A stretch of DNA of 64,000 nucleotides from Pseudarthrobacter raffinosi (GCF_023913735.1 NZ_JAMXBH010000004.1:1-64000); one strand, 5' to 3'; numbered from the stretch's first letter, positions 15,037-24,706 are shown. Made by a program: numbers and translations. Notes: generated by a model from the letters alone, not told the origin.

Positions 15037-15375
15037 ATGATTATCTTGTCCGAAAAGCTCAGCATTCTTGTCCGTGTAGATCTCGACCACGCGAAGGCCC
15101 AGGTTCTCGCCAAGGGCCACGTCACCATCCACAGCATCCAGGCCCTCTACGTTGTGGTGAAACGCGCCAACGCCTTGAAGCACAACCTGGACCTGGAATT
15201 GGACGTGCGGAACGCCCGCGTCGATCCCGAAGCCCTGCGGCAGCTGCAGGCCTGCTCCGAGACCCATCACCTGCCCGCCAGGATCGACCCGCAGCAAACT
15301 CACTGCACGCTGAGCATCCTCGCGCCCCGCCGTGTCACCGCCAAGGCCACCGAGTTCAGCCACGCCGCAGCCTGA
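15037..15375 (+). CDS. Hypothetical protein
   Basis: The 112-residue protein has no signal or membrane segment. Its pattern of alternating hydrophobic residues (ILVRVDLDHAKAQVLAKGHVTIHSIQALYVVVKRANAL, LDLELDVRNARVDPEALRQL) suggests an alpha/beta fold, loosely like a STAS or ferredoxin-like domain; I cannot assign it. AAGGAAG lies 7 nt before the ATG. The codon usage matches the neighbours, so it is probably a real gene of the genus. Confidence 0.65.
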   Translation: MIILSEKLSILVRVDLDHAKAQVLAKGHVTIHSIQALYVVVKRANALKHNLDLELDVRNARVDPEALRQLQACSETHHLPARIDPQQTHCTLSILAPRRVTAKATEFSHAAA

Positions 15376-15467
15376 CCCACGCCCTTAGCGCGAACTCCCT
15401 TTAGCACGCCCTCTTCTTAGCGCGAACGGGCGCCACAACGCGCTTGAAGGAGGGCCGCCGTCGGGGG

Positions 15468-15809
15468 TTATCCGACGGCGGGAATCCCGCCGGCCAATTC
15501 CGCCGCCGCGGCGAGGGCCCAGCGGTCGTTCTCCGGATCGAAGAAGACCACCATGGATGAATCGGCTTCGCGGGCCTCGTCGAGGGCGAACAGCAGGGCA
15601 TCCTCCAGATGCTGCGCGTGTTCCAGCCGTTCGGGAAGCGTGCCCGGAAGACCGCCGTCGTCAATGACGACGTGGGCCTTGCCGTCCACGATGACCTTCA
15701 GCGCAAAACCCTGGTCCTCATGAAGGGACCCCCGGGTGGATGCGATTTCCGTGACTTTGTCGGCCCGGACCAAACCGTTGTTGATGGTGCGGATCCACAC
15801 TTCACCCAT
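15468..15809 (-). CDS. Hypothetical protein
   Basis: The 113-residue soluble protein starts at ATG 15809 with AAGGAGG 5 nt upstream; the longer in-frame start is less likely. It contains MGEVWIRTINNGLVRADKVTEI, ALKVIVDGKAHVVID, and an acidic helical region (LEHAQHLEDALLFALDEAREAD) ending in an Ala-rich segment. I do not recognise a named family. Its two-strand start suggests a small beta-domain; role unknown. Confidence 0.7.
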   Translation of the reverse strand: MGEVWIRTINNGLVRADKVTEIASTRGSLHEDQGFALKVIVDGKAHVVIDDGGLPGTLPERLEHAQHLEDALLFALDEAREADSSMVVFFDPENDRWALAAAAELAGGIPAVG

Positions 15810-15916
15810 GAGACCTCCTTGGCTGAGAGGGGCAGGCGGAAGCGCCCCACAAGGCAAACGTTAGTCCTCGCGGGGCCGCTTGTGACCCCCTAAAAGCTGG
15901 CGAATTTCCCGCGGCA

Positions 15917-15922
15917 TAAGAT
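15917..15922 (+). promoter_or_regulatory. -10 element of probable leaderless transcript
   Basis: TAAGAT lies 7 nt before the ATG of the MFS gene at 15930 with no ribosome binding site between, so transcription probably starts at or next to the start codon. Confidence 0.45.
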
Positions 15923-15929
15923 AAATCTG

Positions 15930-17147
15930 ATGACTTCGCCAGGAACCCCACAGCCGTTCAACTTCCGAAGCATCGCCATACCCGCGTTCGGGCCGGCGCT
16001 GCTGTTCTGCATCGGCGAAGGCGCGGTCCTCCCGGTGGTGGTCCTCTCCGCCCGTGACCTCGGCGCCTCGGTGGCGGTCTCCGCGCTGATCGTCACCCTG
16101 ATCGGGCTCGGCTCGTGGTTTTTCAACCTGCCGGCCTCCCTCATCACGCTCAAGTTCGGCGAACGCTGGTCCATCGTCGGCGCCGCGGCTGTGGGTGCCT
16201 TGGCGCTCGCGGCCGCCGCCATGTCATCCATGATTCCCAATGGACTGTGGCTGCTCGCGGTGGCGATGGCCGTCGTCGGGATGGCCGCCAGTGTCTTCAG
16301 CCTGGCGCGGCAGAAGTACCTCACCGAGGCGGTGCCCGTCCAGTTCCGGGCGCGGGCGCTGTCGACGCTGGGCGGGGTCAGCCGGATCGGCGTCTTCATC
16401 GGGCCGTTCATTGGTGCCGGGGTGATGCAGTTCGCCGGGATCGCCGGAGCGTACTGGGTGGGGGTGGTGGGCATGGCGGCCGCCGCCGTTCTGGCGGTAA
16501 CCATCCCGGACCTGGTGGTCCCGCCAGCGCCCGACGGCGGCCACAAGGGTCCGGAGCCGACGCTGCGGAATGTGGCGGTTTCGCATGCCCGCGTGTTCCT
16601 GACGCTGGGTGTGGGGGTCCTGCTGCTCAGCGCGCTGCGCGCGTCCCGCCAGGTGGTCATCCCGCTGTGGGCGGACCATCTGGGCATGGATCCGGCCCAG
16701 GCTTCCGTGATTTACGGAGTGTCCGGGGCGATCGACATGCTGGTGTTTTACCCGGCCGGCAAGGTGATGGACCGCCGCGGCAGGCTGTTCGTGGCCATCC
16801 CGTCCACCATCATCATGGGCATCGCGATGCTGCTCATCCCTTTGTCTGCGTCCTTTGGCGGGCTGCTGCTGGCGTCGCTGCTTATCGGCTTCGGGAACGG
16901 CATCAGCTCCGGCCTGATCATGACCCTCGGTGCCGACTTCTCGCCCGACCGCGGCCGCGGCCAGTTCCTGGGGCTGTGGCGGTTCATCGCCGACGCAGGA
17001 TCAACCGGCGGGCCCGTTTTGCTCTCCGGGGTGACGGCGCTGACCACCCTCGGTGCGGGAGTCTCGGCCACCGGTCTGCTGGGGTTTGCTGCAGCTGGTG
17101 TGTTTGCCGTTGTGCTTCCGCGGTTGCGGCACCGGCGGAACTACTGA
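15930..17147 (+). CDS. MFS transporter
   Basis: The 405-residue protein has about 12 membrane segments. Loop motifs include KFGERWSI after helix 2, ARQKYLTEAVPVQFRARALSTLGG after helix 4 and KVMDRRGRLFVAIP in the second half. This resembles drug-efflux MFS proteins but the substrate cannot be read from sequence. A -10 box ends 7 nt before the ATG and no Shine-Dalgarno is seen, so translation is probably leaderless. No neighbouring gene suggests a pathway. Confidence 0.87.
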   Translation: MTSPGTPQPFNFRSIAIPAFGPALLFCIGEGAVLPVVVLSARDLGASVAVSALIVTLIGLGSWFFNLPASLITLKFGERWSIVGAAAVGALALAAAAMSSMIPNGLWLLAVAMAVVGMAASVFSLARQKYLTEAVPVQFRARALSTLGGVSRIGVFIGPFIGAGVMQFAGIAGAYWVGVVGMAAAAVLAVTIPDLVVPPAPDGGHKGPEPTLRNVAVSHARVFLTLGVGVLLLSALRASRQVVIPLWADHLGMDPAQASVIYGVSGAIDMLVFYPAGKVMDRRGRLFVAIPSTIIMGIAMLLIPLSASFGGLLLASLLIGFGNGISSGLIMTLGADFSPDRGRGQFLGLWRFIADAGSTGGPVLLSGVTALTTLGAGVSATGLLGFAAAGVFAVVLPRLRHRRNY

Positions 17148-17235
17148 ACCGACATCCCGTCCACGGGGTGACCTTGCTGCAGCGCATCAGGGGCGAATCC
17201 GGGACGGTCCGGATGATCGCAGAGCAACTCGGCTG

Positions 17236-17697
17236 CTAATTGCAGATCAATGTCCGGGCGAGTGGCTGGCCGCTCCAGACATTGGTGGTTGAGGGGACTT
17301 TATACTTGGCGCGGATCTCGTAGATCCAGTTGCCCTTGCCGGCGCCGACGCTGACCTGGGTGGTGTAGGTTCGCTCCAGCGAGTTGCTCAGGTTGCCCGT
17401 GAACTGGACGGCACCGGCCGGGTTGCGGACCACCATCTCGTAGTAGTTCGCGTACTGCACGTTGCCCGTGCCCGTAATCGAGATGCTGACATGGTACATG
17501 CCACTGACCTTTGAGCAGCTGGCGGATGCCGGAAAGGACGCGGCGCTTGGCATCGGTATGGATGCCGTTGAGTAGCTCGTGGCCGCACCACCATTGCCGG
17601 TGAAGGCCGCGTCGGCGGCGGGGGCCAGGGTCAGGCCCAGAAGCAGGCACAGCGTCAGACCGGTGGCCGCCGCCGAACCTGCGCCAGGCCTACTCAC
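17236..17697 (-). CDS. Secreted protein, probable SipW substrate or partner
   Basis: The 153-residue protein has a signal peptide (hydrophobic TGLTLCLLLGLTLAPAADA, cleavage after ADA) and a mature part rich in Ser, Thr and Tyr with beta-strand periodicity, including two cysteines. The start overlaps the end of the sipW gene by eight bases. The order tasA-like, sipW, this gene suggests one operon for making a surface-exposed or fibrous protein. I do not recognise a family beyond this. Confidence 0.7.
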   Translation of the reverse strand: MSRPGAGSAAATGLTLCLLLGLTLAPAADAAFTGNGGAATSYSTASIPMPSAASFPASASCSKVSGMYHVSISITGTGNVQYANYYEMVVRNPAGAVQFTGNLSNSLERTYTTQVSVGAGKGNWIYEIRAKYKVPSTTNVWSGQPLARTLICN

Positions 17698-18325
17698 TGG
17701 CGGCGGGTTCCGGATCCCTGCGCCAGATGGAGGCCAGCAGCCCGATCACCAGGACGGCCGGCGCCCCGTACATCATGGTGTTCAGGACAACCGGCTGGCG
17801 CAGGGTGCGGATGGCTTGGCCCACAGAGGGGACGGTCAGGACGTGCCGGTCAACAGTGGCGGCGTTGAAGGTGGCGGTCCAGGGATCCACGCCGGTGTTG
17901 GCGTCCCCCTTGGTGCGGACCGCAATCGTACCGGCCGCGTTGGCGAAGAGCTCCGTGACCCGGTGGGTCTCCACCCGGTGGTCTTCCACAGGGATGCTGT
18001 AGGTAATGACGTCGCCCACCCTGATCCCGTTGACCGGTGTGGGGACGGTGACGACCACATCGCCCGGGTTGATCAGCGGGGCCATGGACCCCGTGAGCAT
18101 GGTGGACGTCTGGTAGCCAAAGACCCGCGGACCGACGGCCAGGAGCAGGAACGCTGCCACTGTCGCGACGAAAATCGCGGAGGTGAGGACGCTGACCGTC
18201 CTTCGCAGTGCTGCCTTAAGGCGCGGTCGCTTGCCCGTCCGGACCCCAGCCCGGGGGCGCGCGGCGATGGTGGTCCCGGCGCCGCGCGGCGCCGCCGTCG
18301 GAATTTCAGTTACTGCGCTCATCAC
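17690..18325 (-). CDS. sipW: Signal peptidase I, SipW type
   Basis: The 211-residue protein has an N-terminal membrane helix (about 45-65), the catalytic serine in TGSMAPLINPGD (Ser80), and a VEDHRVETHRV motif containing the histidine used instead of the lysine of ordinary bacterial enzymes. A second helix lies near the C-terminus. This is the archaeal/ER-like type that processes TasA-like proteins. A TasA-like gene lies just upstream and a secreted protein overlaps downstream, so it is probably dedicated to them. Confidence 0.9.
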   Translation of the reverse strand: MMSAVTEIPTAAPRGAGTTIAARPRAGVRTGKRPRLKAALRRTVSVLTSAIFVATVAAFLLLAVGPRVFGYQTSTMLTGSMAPLINPGDVVVTVPTPVNGIRVGDVITYSIPVEDHRVETHRVTELFANAAGTIAVRTKGDANTGVDPWTATFNAATVDRHVLTVPSVGQAIRTLRQPVVLNTMMYGAPAVLVIGLLASIWRRDPEPAASE

Positions 18326-18408
18326 TACCAGCCCTAAGGGGAGTCCGGACGGGGGTCAGGAGGTACTGCTTGGCGGCGCTGGCTTTCATGACACCGCCAA
18401 GTCTTGGG

Positions 18409-19011
18409 TTACCTGACCGCGGCGGTGCGCTGCGTGGCGTCGAAAGTGAAGCCGATGGTGCTGGTCAGGCCCTGAAAGGTGTTATCCGCGCTGGTGGGCA
18501 GCGAGGTGGTGATCTTCAGTCGGTCGGACGAGCCCGCAGTCACTGATGCGAGGTTGGCCAGTGCCTTGCCGGTGCCGATGATGGAGCCGTTGGCGAGGAC
18601 GGCGGTCTGCGTGCCGGAGCAGGTGTCCGGAGCGGCCGCAACCACGGTCCAGGCAACGTTGCACGCGTCGATGGTCACCTGCAGGCCGTTGGTTGCATCC
18701 GTTGTCAGCAGCGAGGAGACAGCGGCGTTGGTGGTCAGGGTTACCGTGTTCAGGGTCGAGTTGCCCGTGTTTTTCAGCGTGGCAAACTTTTCCACGGAAT
18801 CGCCCGGCAGCAGGCCGGCTACGGCAACGTTAAGAGTGCCCGGATCCGTCAGGTCGATGTCGACGGTTCCTGCGGTCACCTGCTGGTCTACGGTGGTGGT
18901 GGTCCCCGTGAAGGCACCGTAGGTGCCCATGCCTGCAACGGCCGCGGCGGTGCCGACCAGAGCGACGGAAGCCAGAATCTTGCCTGAAGTGGTTTTCATG
19001 CTGATGCCCAT
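18409..19011 (-). CDS. TasA/CalY-like secreted protein
   Basis: The 200-residue protein begins with a SipW-type signal (KTTSGKILASVALVGTAAAVAGMGTYGAF) and continues with a Thr-rich beta domain containing GTVDIDLTDPG, LLPGDSVEKFATLKNTGN and DACNVAW...DTCSGTQ with a cysteine pair. This matches the TasA/camelysin group, in which members form biofilm fibres in Bacillus. The start at ATG 19011 has AAGGGA about 9 nt upstream; ATG 18999 is an alternative. It is the first gene of the sipW operon. Confidence 0.85.
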   Translation of the reverse strand: MGISMKTTSGKILASVALVGTAAAVAGMGTYGAFTGTTTTVDQQVTAGTVDIDLTDPGTLNVAVAGLLPGDSVEKFATLKNTGNSTLNTVTLTTNAAVSSLLTTDATNGLQVTIDACNVAWTVVAAAPDTCSGTQTAVLANGSIIGTGKALANLASVTAGSSDRLKITTSLPTSADNTFQGLTSTIGFTFDATQRTAAVR

Positions 19012-19219
19012 GAGAATAAGTCCCTTTGTGACGGTTGCCCACCCCCAGGCGGGCCAGCCGCCCCCCAGCGGGCCGGCTGCCAATGCCAGGCTCACGTGGG
19101 CTGGCAAGAACTACTTTCCCCGATCCGACGCAACTTATGCCCGGGTATTTCCTCAAGAAATTGTCAAGGTTTCTTAACGTTTTCGCAGGTCAAGGGCAGA
19201 AAGTAATCCATTTGATGGA

Positions 19220-19537
19220 CTAAAGCGTGGTCCGCCCGGCGTCAACGCACACCATGCTGCTCGCACTAAGGGTTGGCGGAACATCGAGCTCCACGGCCAG
19301 GGCAAGGAGCGTGCGGCTGAGGAAGTTTCGCGCGGTGGCCCCCAGGGTGATGTCCATGATCTCGCGGTCCGCGAAGCCGTGGTTGCGCACTTCCAGTGTG
19401 TCGGCGTCGGTCATTGCAGGATTGATCGCCATGGCCTTCGTATGGGAGGTGACGTAACCGAGTGAGCGAGTGTCGTCGTCGTAAATTTCCACAGTCAGCC
19501 CCTTTGCCTCGGATTCCGACGTGGTTTTCAGGATCAT
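19220..19537 (-). CDS. Carboxymuconolactone decarboxylase-like protein lacking its active centre
   Basis: The 105-residue product begins like peroxidase-related CMD proteins (LKTTSESEAKGLTVEIYDDDTRSLGYV, SHTKAMAINP) and ends like them (HGFADREIMDITLGATARNFLSRTLLALAVELD). The central region, which in the family carries the redox CxxC, is missing: residues jump from AINP to AMTDADT. The frame is retained. It probably has no peroxidase activity. The start at 19537 is supported by AGGGG; upstream frame is not protein-like. Confidence 0.65.
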   Translation of the reverse strand: MILKTTSESEAKGLTVEIYDDDTRSLGYVTSHTKAMAINPAMTDADTLEVRNHGFADREIMDITLGATARNFLSRTLLALAVELDVPPTLSASSMVCVDAGRTTL

Positions 19538-19700
19538 GGCTACCCCTGTCAGGCTCGCAAGGCGGTTATCTGCCCATTCTGGCCCCGTGCCAAAACCCCC
19601 GAAACAGGTATGCCGATGACCCGGGCCCGGCCCGTTGCCAAAGGAACGCGAAAGGATCACAGTGAAGTCACATCGATGTATTGAGTGTGGAGGTCAGGCG

Positions 19701-21173
19701 ATGAGCACCACTTCAGATGATCTGTTTCCGGCAACTCCGGAGGCGGAGCCACACGAGCTGAAGCGGGTCCTGGGCCCCAAGCTCCTCCTGCTGTTCATCG
19801 TCGGCGACATCCTCGGCGCCGGCGTGTACGCGGTCACCGGAACCATGGCCGGGACAGTGGGTGGCATCGTGTGGCTGCCGTTCCTGCTCGCGTTCGTCGT
19901 CGCGACGCTGACCGCGTTTTCCTACCTTGAGCTCGTTACGCAGTACCCGCAGGCGGCAGGGGCGGCTCTCTATACGCACAAGGCGTTCGGCATCCACTTC
20001 GTCACGTTCCTGGTGGCATTCGCCGTGGTCTGCTCCGGCATCACCAGCGCCTCCACGTCCGCGAACGTCCTCGCCCAGAATTTCTTCGGCGGCCTGAGGA
20101 TCAACGGCTGGATGGAGATGCCGGCGCAGGGCGTGATCACCGCCGTGGCCATGGGCTTCATGGTCTTGCTGGCCGCGATCAACCTGCGGGGGGTGGGGGA
20201 GAGCGTGAAGTTTAACGTGGTCCTCACACTGGTGGAGGTAATCGCGCTGTCCATCGTGATCGGCGTCGGCTTCTACGTGATGACGCAGGGCACCGGGAAC
20301 GTGGGCGAAATCTTCGTCTTCAACGATTACCAGGACAAGGGCCTGTTCCTGGCAGTCACAGCAGCGACCTCCATCGCCTTCTTTGCCATGGTGGGCTTTG
20401 AAGACTCGGTGAACATGGTGGAGGAGACCAAGCACCCCGAGAAGATTTTCCCGCGGTCCATGCTGACCGGCCTGGGCATCGCAGTGCTCCTCTACATGCT
20501 GGTGGCCGTCTCCGTGGTCAGCGTGCTGTCGCCCACCGAGCTGGAGAACATCCGCGAGGCTGAAGGCGCCGCGCTGCTCGAAGTGGTGCACAAGGGCTCG
20601 CCGGACTTCCCCATCGACAGGGTCTTCCCGTTCCTCGCGGTGTTCGCCGTTGCCAACACGGCGCTGATCAACATGCTGATGGCGAGCCGGCTGATCTACG
20701 GCATGGCACGCCAGAACGTCCTGCCGCCTGCCCTGGGGAAGGTCCTGCCTGGCCGCCGCACCCCGTGGGCCGGCATCCTGTTCTCCACCGTCCTCGCGCT
20801 CGGGCTGATCTGGTACGTCACCAGCGACCCCAAGAGCAACATCGTGGCAAACCTTTCCGGCACCACGGCGTTCCTGCTGCTGTGCGTCTTCACCGTAGTG
20901 AACGTGGCCTGCCTGGTGCTCCGCCACAAGCGCGACCTCACCCGCAAGGTGTTCTTCACCTCGCCCGGGCAACTGCCGCTGCTCGCGGCTCTGCTGTGTG
21001 CCTTCCTCGCCGGGCCGTGGGTGGGCCGCAACGTCATCCAGTACCAGATCGCCGGGGGACTGATGGCGATCGGGGTGGTGCTCTGGTTTATCACCTGGCT
21101 GATCAATAGGCGGACGAACAGGGCGGAAAGCGAGCCGGTAGGGACCCAGAACATCGGCAAGGATGACGCTTAG
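19701..21173 (+). CDS. APC family amino-acid permease
   Basis: The 490-residue protein has about 12 membrane segments. The first helix contains the APC motif GDILGAGVYAVTG, where the unwound glycine segment binds the amino-acid backbone, and later KFNVVLTLVEVIAL and FFAMVGFEDSVNMVEETKHPEKIFPR. These fit the cationic or general amino-acid transporter groups; substrate unknown. Start at ATG 19701, with GGAGG 7 nt upstream. It is convergent with trkH, with a repeat-family copy between. Confidence 0.88.
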   Translation: MSTTSDDLFPATPEAEPHELKRVLGPKLLLLFIVGDILGAGVYAVTGTMAGTVGGIVWLPFLLAFVVATLTAFSYLELVTQYPQAAGAALYTHKAFGIHFVTFLVAFAVVCSGITSASTSANVLAQNFFGGLRINGWMEMPAQGVITAVAMGFMVLLAAINLRGVGESVKFNVVLTLVEVIALSIVIGVGFYVMTQGTGNVGEIFVFNDYQDKGLFLAVTAATSIAFFAMVGFEDSVNMVEETKHPEKIFPRSMLTGLGIAVLLYMLVAVSVVSVLSPTELENIREAEGAALLEVVHKGSPDFPIDRVFPFLAVFAVANTALINMLMASRLIYGMARQNVLPPALGKVLPGRRTPWAGILFSTVLALGLIWYVTSDPKSNIVANLSGTTAFLLLCVFTVVNVACLVLRHKRDLTRKVFFTSPGQLPLLAALLCAFLAGPWVGRNVIQYQIAGGLMAIGVVLWFITWLINRRTNRAESEPVGTQNIGKDDA

Positions 21174-21187
21174 GCGCCTATAACGGT

Positions 21188-21260
21188 GCCCGACGGCGGC
21201 TGGGCGCGGTCAGCGCCTTGGCGAGTCCCGCCGTCGTACTTTCCAGAGCGTCCGACGACG
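21188..21260. repeat. TCCCGCCGTCGT-family element, copy A
   Basis: Positions 21210-21237 match 27200-27227 with one mismatch (core TCCCGCCGTCGT). The element starts with CGACGGCGG, so its ends are inverted. A further CGACGACGGCGG lies downstream, just before the trkH end. Confidence 0.75.
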
Positions 21261-21266
21261 GCGGTG

Positions 21267-22712
21267 CTAGCCGATGATGGGGCGTTCCTCCGGCAGGCTG
21301 TAAAGGCGGGGCCGGGAGGACAAAGCCAGAGCGGACGCGACCGTCACTGTGCCGATTCTGCCGAGGAACATGAGGGCCATAAGCACCCATTCTGCCGACA
21401 GCGGGAGGTTATAGGTGATGCCGGTGCTCATCCCGACGGTGGCGAACGCGGAGATGGATTCGAACAGTACCTTCTCCAGGCTGTAGTCGGTCACCATCAG
21501 CAGCGCCAGCGTGCCGGCCACCACCGCGGCCACCCCGAGCAGCGCCACGGACAGGGCCTGGCGCTGGGACGAGGCGCTGATGGAACGGTGGGCAATGGTC
21601 ACCTCGTCCCGGCCGCGGACCTCGTTCCAGATGGAGAAGCCGAGGACCAGGAACGTGGTGATCTTGATGCCGCCAGCGGTGCCGGCGCTGCCGCCGCCGA
21701 TGAACATCAGGATGTTGGTGACCATGAGCGTTTCCGGTGACGCTAGGCCGTAGTCGATGCTGTTGAATCCGGCAGTGCGGGGGAAGACTCCGCCGGCCAG
21801 GGAACCCAGCAGCTTCCCGGTCAGGGACAGGCCGCCGAGTGTTTCGTCCCTGTTCCATTCGAACGCGGCGAAAAGCGTGACGCCAAGCACCAGGAGCAGC
21901 AGCGTGCCGTAGATGGTCAGTCGGAGGTGGACGCTCCAGTTCCGGGCCTTGACGTTTCCCCGGAGCAGCTGGATGATCACCGGGAAACCGAGGCCGCCTG
22001 CGATGATCGACAGGCAGATGGGGACGATGATCCAGGGATCCTCCGCGAAGCCGATGAGGTTGTCGCTGTAGAGCGCGAACCCGGCGTTGTTGAACGACGA
22101 GACGGCGTGGAACACACCGTGCCACAGCGCCGTGCCGGGGTTCTGGTCGTAGGCCAGCCAGAAGCGTCCGGTCAGCACCACGGCGGTGGCTGCTTCGATG
22201 CCCACCATGAGCCGGGCCACGCGGAGCAGCACGGCGCTGACGTCGCCCAGGTTGAGCGTGTGCGTTTCGGACTGCGCCACGAGCTGGCCGCGGAGGCCGA
22301 TGCTTTTCCGGACCAGCAGGGCCAGGAGCGTCGCCAGTGTCATGATGCCGAACCCGCCCACCTGGATCAGTCCCAGAATCACGGTCTGCCCGAAAGGGGT
22401 CCAGTACGTGGCCGTGTCCACGGTGATCAGCCCGGTAACGCAGACAGCCGACACGGACGTGAACAGGGCGGCCATCAGGGGGTCGGCTCCGGGGTCGCTG
22501 CCGGTCCGGGCAACGGGCAGCATCAGCAGGGCTGCTCCCAGGATGATGACGGCCAGGAATGCCAGGGGCACCGACCGGACCGGGTGTGAGAGGGCCCGCC
22601 GGATGGCGCTCTCCTTGCGGGCCCTGGCCGATTTGGCTGTTTTGGCTGCCTTGCCTTTCCACCGCCCCGGGACGGGTCCCTTCACCCCGGCGGTGTCGCC
22701 ACGTGCGGTCAT
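21267..22712 (-). CDS. TrkH/KtrB-type potassium transporter
   Basis: The 481-residue membrane protein has eight helices and four pore loops recognisable by their glycines: SAVCVTGL, SSFNNAGF, PRTAGFNSI and ATVGMSTG, as in TrkH/KtrB channels. The basic N-terminus (KGKAAKTAKSARARKESAIRR) is cytoplasmic. No trkA/ktrA RCK subunit lies nearby. Start at ATG 22712, only 11 bp after the stop of the upstream KimA-like gene, so the two are co-transcribed. It moves K+ across the membrane, gated by its missing regulatory partner. Confidence 0.9.
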   Translation of the reverse strand: MTARGDTAGVKGPVPGRWKGKAAKTAKSARARKESAIRRALSHPVRSVPLAFLAVIILGAALLMLPVARTGSDPGADPLMAALFTSVSAVCVTGLITVDTATYWTPFGQTVILGLIQVGGFGIMTLATLLALLVRKSIGLRGQLVAQSETHTLNLGDVSAVLLRVARLMVGIEAATAVVLTGRFWLAYDQNPGTALWHGVFHAVSSFNNAGFALYSDNLIGFAEDPWIIVPICLSIIAGGLGFPVIIQLLRGNVKARNWSVHLRLTIYGTLLLLVLGVTLFAAFEWNRDETLGGLSLTGKLLGSLAGGVFPRTAGFNSIDYGLASPETLMVTNILMFIGGGSAGTAGGIKITTFLVLGFSIWNEVRGRDEVTIAHRSISASSQRQALSVALLGVAAVVAGTLALLMVTDYSLEKVLFESISAFATVGMSTGITYNLPLSAEWVLMALMFLGRIGTVTVASALALSSRPRLYSLPEERPIIG

Positions 22713-22723
22713 CGGACTGCCCG

Positions 22724-24706
22724 TCAGCCTACGTGGATGCCGGGGCGGCGGGCGGGATCTGGCTCGTTTTCCCTGATGATCTCGCGGACCACGGGGGCGG
22801 TGTCTCCGCGTCCCAGCAACAGGTAGCGCATGAGGTGCGCCAGGGGATTGCCTTCTGCCCACTCGAAGTACGCGTGCGGCCGGACACCGGTGGCGTCGCG
22901 GAGGGCCAGCAGGATGGCGGCGATGGCGTTGGGTGCGGCCGGGCTTTCGGCGCGGAGAACGCGGTGTCCGTCCACTTCGATTCCGCGTACCTCAAGGACG
23001 TCGCTGAATCCCGAGGGGTCGGTGACGTCGATTTCCAGGAAGATCACGTCGGCGGTGCCGGGCACGGGGTTGTTCTCCCGCTGCTCGGCTTCCTTCTCAC
23101 GGTATTCTGCGGCGTCGCGGGCCTGCGGGCGGTTCGCGATCAAGTTTATCCGCCCGTCAAAGTCCAGGGTGTCGGTGATGAAGCGGCGGGCTTCGTCGTC
23201 GAATTCGATGTTGTGGACCCGGAGTTCGGTGGTGCGGCTGACCCGGGAAACGAGTGAGACCACAATGATGCCCAGGATGAAGAAGCCGGATATTGCGAGG
23301 CCGTCCGGCTTGGCGATGACGTTGGCCCCCAGCGCATAGAGCAGGATCAGGGTCAGGATGGTGAAGCCGACGGCGGCGCGCCGCCTCTTGCTGCGGGCGG
23401 CGGAGATGCTGACCGCAACGGCGCCGGAAACCATCATGGCCAGGATGCCGGTGGCGTACGCGCCGGCCTGGGCGTTGACGTCGGCATTGAAACCGATGGT
23501 GATCAGGATGCTGATGGCGGTGTACACCAGCACCACCGGGCGCACGGCCCGGGACCAGTCCGGGGCCATGCCGTAGGACGGCAGGTAGCGGGGAACGATG
23601 TTGATCAGTCCGGCCATGGCCGAAGCGCCGGCGAACCACAGGATCAGGATGCTGCTGACGTCGTAGACGGAGCCGAAGCCGTTGCCCAGCAGTTCGTGGG
23701 CCAGGTAGGCCAGGGCGCGGCCGTTGGCCTCGCCGCCTGCCTGGAACGCTTCGGCGGGGATCAGCACGGTCGTCACGAAACTGCTGCCCAGGAGGTACAC
23801 GCTCATGATCAGGGCGGCCGAGGTGAGGAGCTTGCGGGTGTTCCGGACGCGGGCGGCCAGGCGTTCCTCGGCGGTGGCGCCCTTCGCCGCGACCAGTGGC
23901 ATCATGCTGACGCCGGTCTCGAAGCCGGACAACCCCAGGACCAGCAGGGGGAAGGCGAGCAGGGCGGGTCCTGCGATGTCGCCAAAACCGGTTCCTGAGG
24001 AGGTGAGCGCAGCGGTCCAGTCAGCCATGGCACCCGGCTGGGTGACGGCGTCGTAAATTCCGGCTCCGATGATCACCGTGTTGAGCACCAGGAAGATGGC
24101 CACCAGGGGGATGGCGACGGCCACCGCTTCGGAGAAGCCGAGCAGGAACACCCCGCCCAGAATGAGCAGGAGCACCACGGTGATGACAACCGCCTGGCCT
24201 TCGAGGAAGTGCGGCAGGTAGGGGTTCTCCAGCATGTGGACGGTGGCGTCGGCGGCGGAGAGGGTGATGGTGATGATCCAGGACGTGGCGACGAAGCCGA
24301 GCAGGATCAGCACAAAGATCTTGCCGCGCCAGAACGGCAGGAGCTTTTCCAGCATGGCCACCGATCCCTGTCCGTGCGGGCTTTCGTGCGCCACCCGTCG
24401 GTACATCGGCAGCATACCCAGCAGGGTCAGGCCGACGATCAGCAGGGTGGCCAGCGGGGAGAGCGCCCCGGCGGCGAGGGCGGCGATGCCGGGCAGGTAG
24501 GAGAGGGTGGAAAAGTAGTCCACCCCGGTGAGGCACATGACCTTCCACCAGCTCTGGGTGGGGGCTTGGTTCTCAGCAGTTTCCGGGCCCACCGGCTGGT
24601 GGACCGTGTGTTCGAGCAGCCACCGGGTGAGCCGGTTTCCGGGTCCGCCGTCGCGTTCGGGGTTGGGAACGCTGGCGGGAATGGAGAAGCGGGTGGGTGC
24701 AGTCAA
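22724..24706 (-). CDS. APC-type transporter, KimA-like potassium importer candidate
   Basis: The 660-residue protein starts at TTG. It has about 12 membrane segments in the first 480 residues and a soluble C-terminal domain of about 170 residues. The motifs [39 protein letters not shown] and [18 protein letters not shown] resemble the KimA (YdaO) group of proton-coupled K+ importers in the APC superfamily, from memory of those sequences. Linkage to trkH supports K+ transport. An ordinary amino-acid transporter is the alternative. A 7-bp-stem hairpin (24722-24739) lies in the leader. Confidence 0.75.
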   Translation of the reverse strand: MTAPTRFSIPASVPNPERDGGPGNRLTRWLLEHTVHQPVGPETAENQAPTQSWWKVMCLTGVDYFSTLSYLPGIAALAAGALSPLATLLIVGLTLLGMLPMYRRVAHESPHGQGSVAMLEKLLPFWRGKIFVLILLGFVATSWIITITLSAADATVHMLENPYLPHFLEGQAVVITVVLLLILGGVFLLGFSEAVAVAIPLVAIFLVLNTVIIGAGIYDAVTQPGAMADWTAALTSSGTGFGDIAGPALLAFPLLVLGLSGFETGVSMMPLVAAKGATAEERLAARVRNTRKLLTSAALIMSVYLLGSSFVTTVLIPAEAFQAGGEANGRALAYLAHELLGNGFGSVYDVSSILILWFAGASAMAGLINIVPRYLPSYGMAPDWSRAVRPVVLVYTAISILITIGFNADVNAQAGAYATGILAMMVSGAVAVSISAARSKRRRAAVGFTILTLILLYALGANVIAKPDGLAISGFFILGIIVVSLVSRVSRTTELRVHNIEFDDEARRFITDTLDFDGRINLIANRPQARDAAEYREKEAEQRENNPVPGTADVIFLEIDVTDPSGFSDVLEVRGIEVDGHRVLRAESPAAPNAIAAILLALRDATGVRPHAYFEWAEGNPLAHLMRYLLLGRGDTAPVVREIIRENEPDPARRPGIHVG

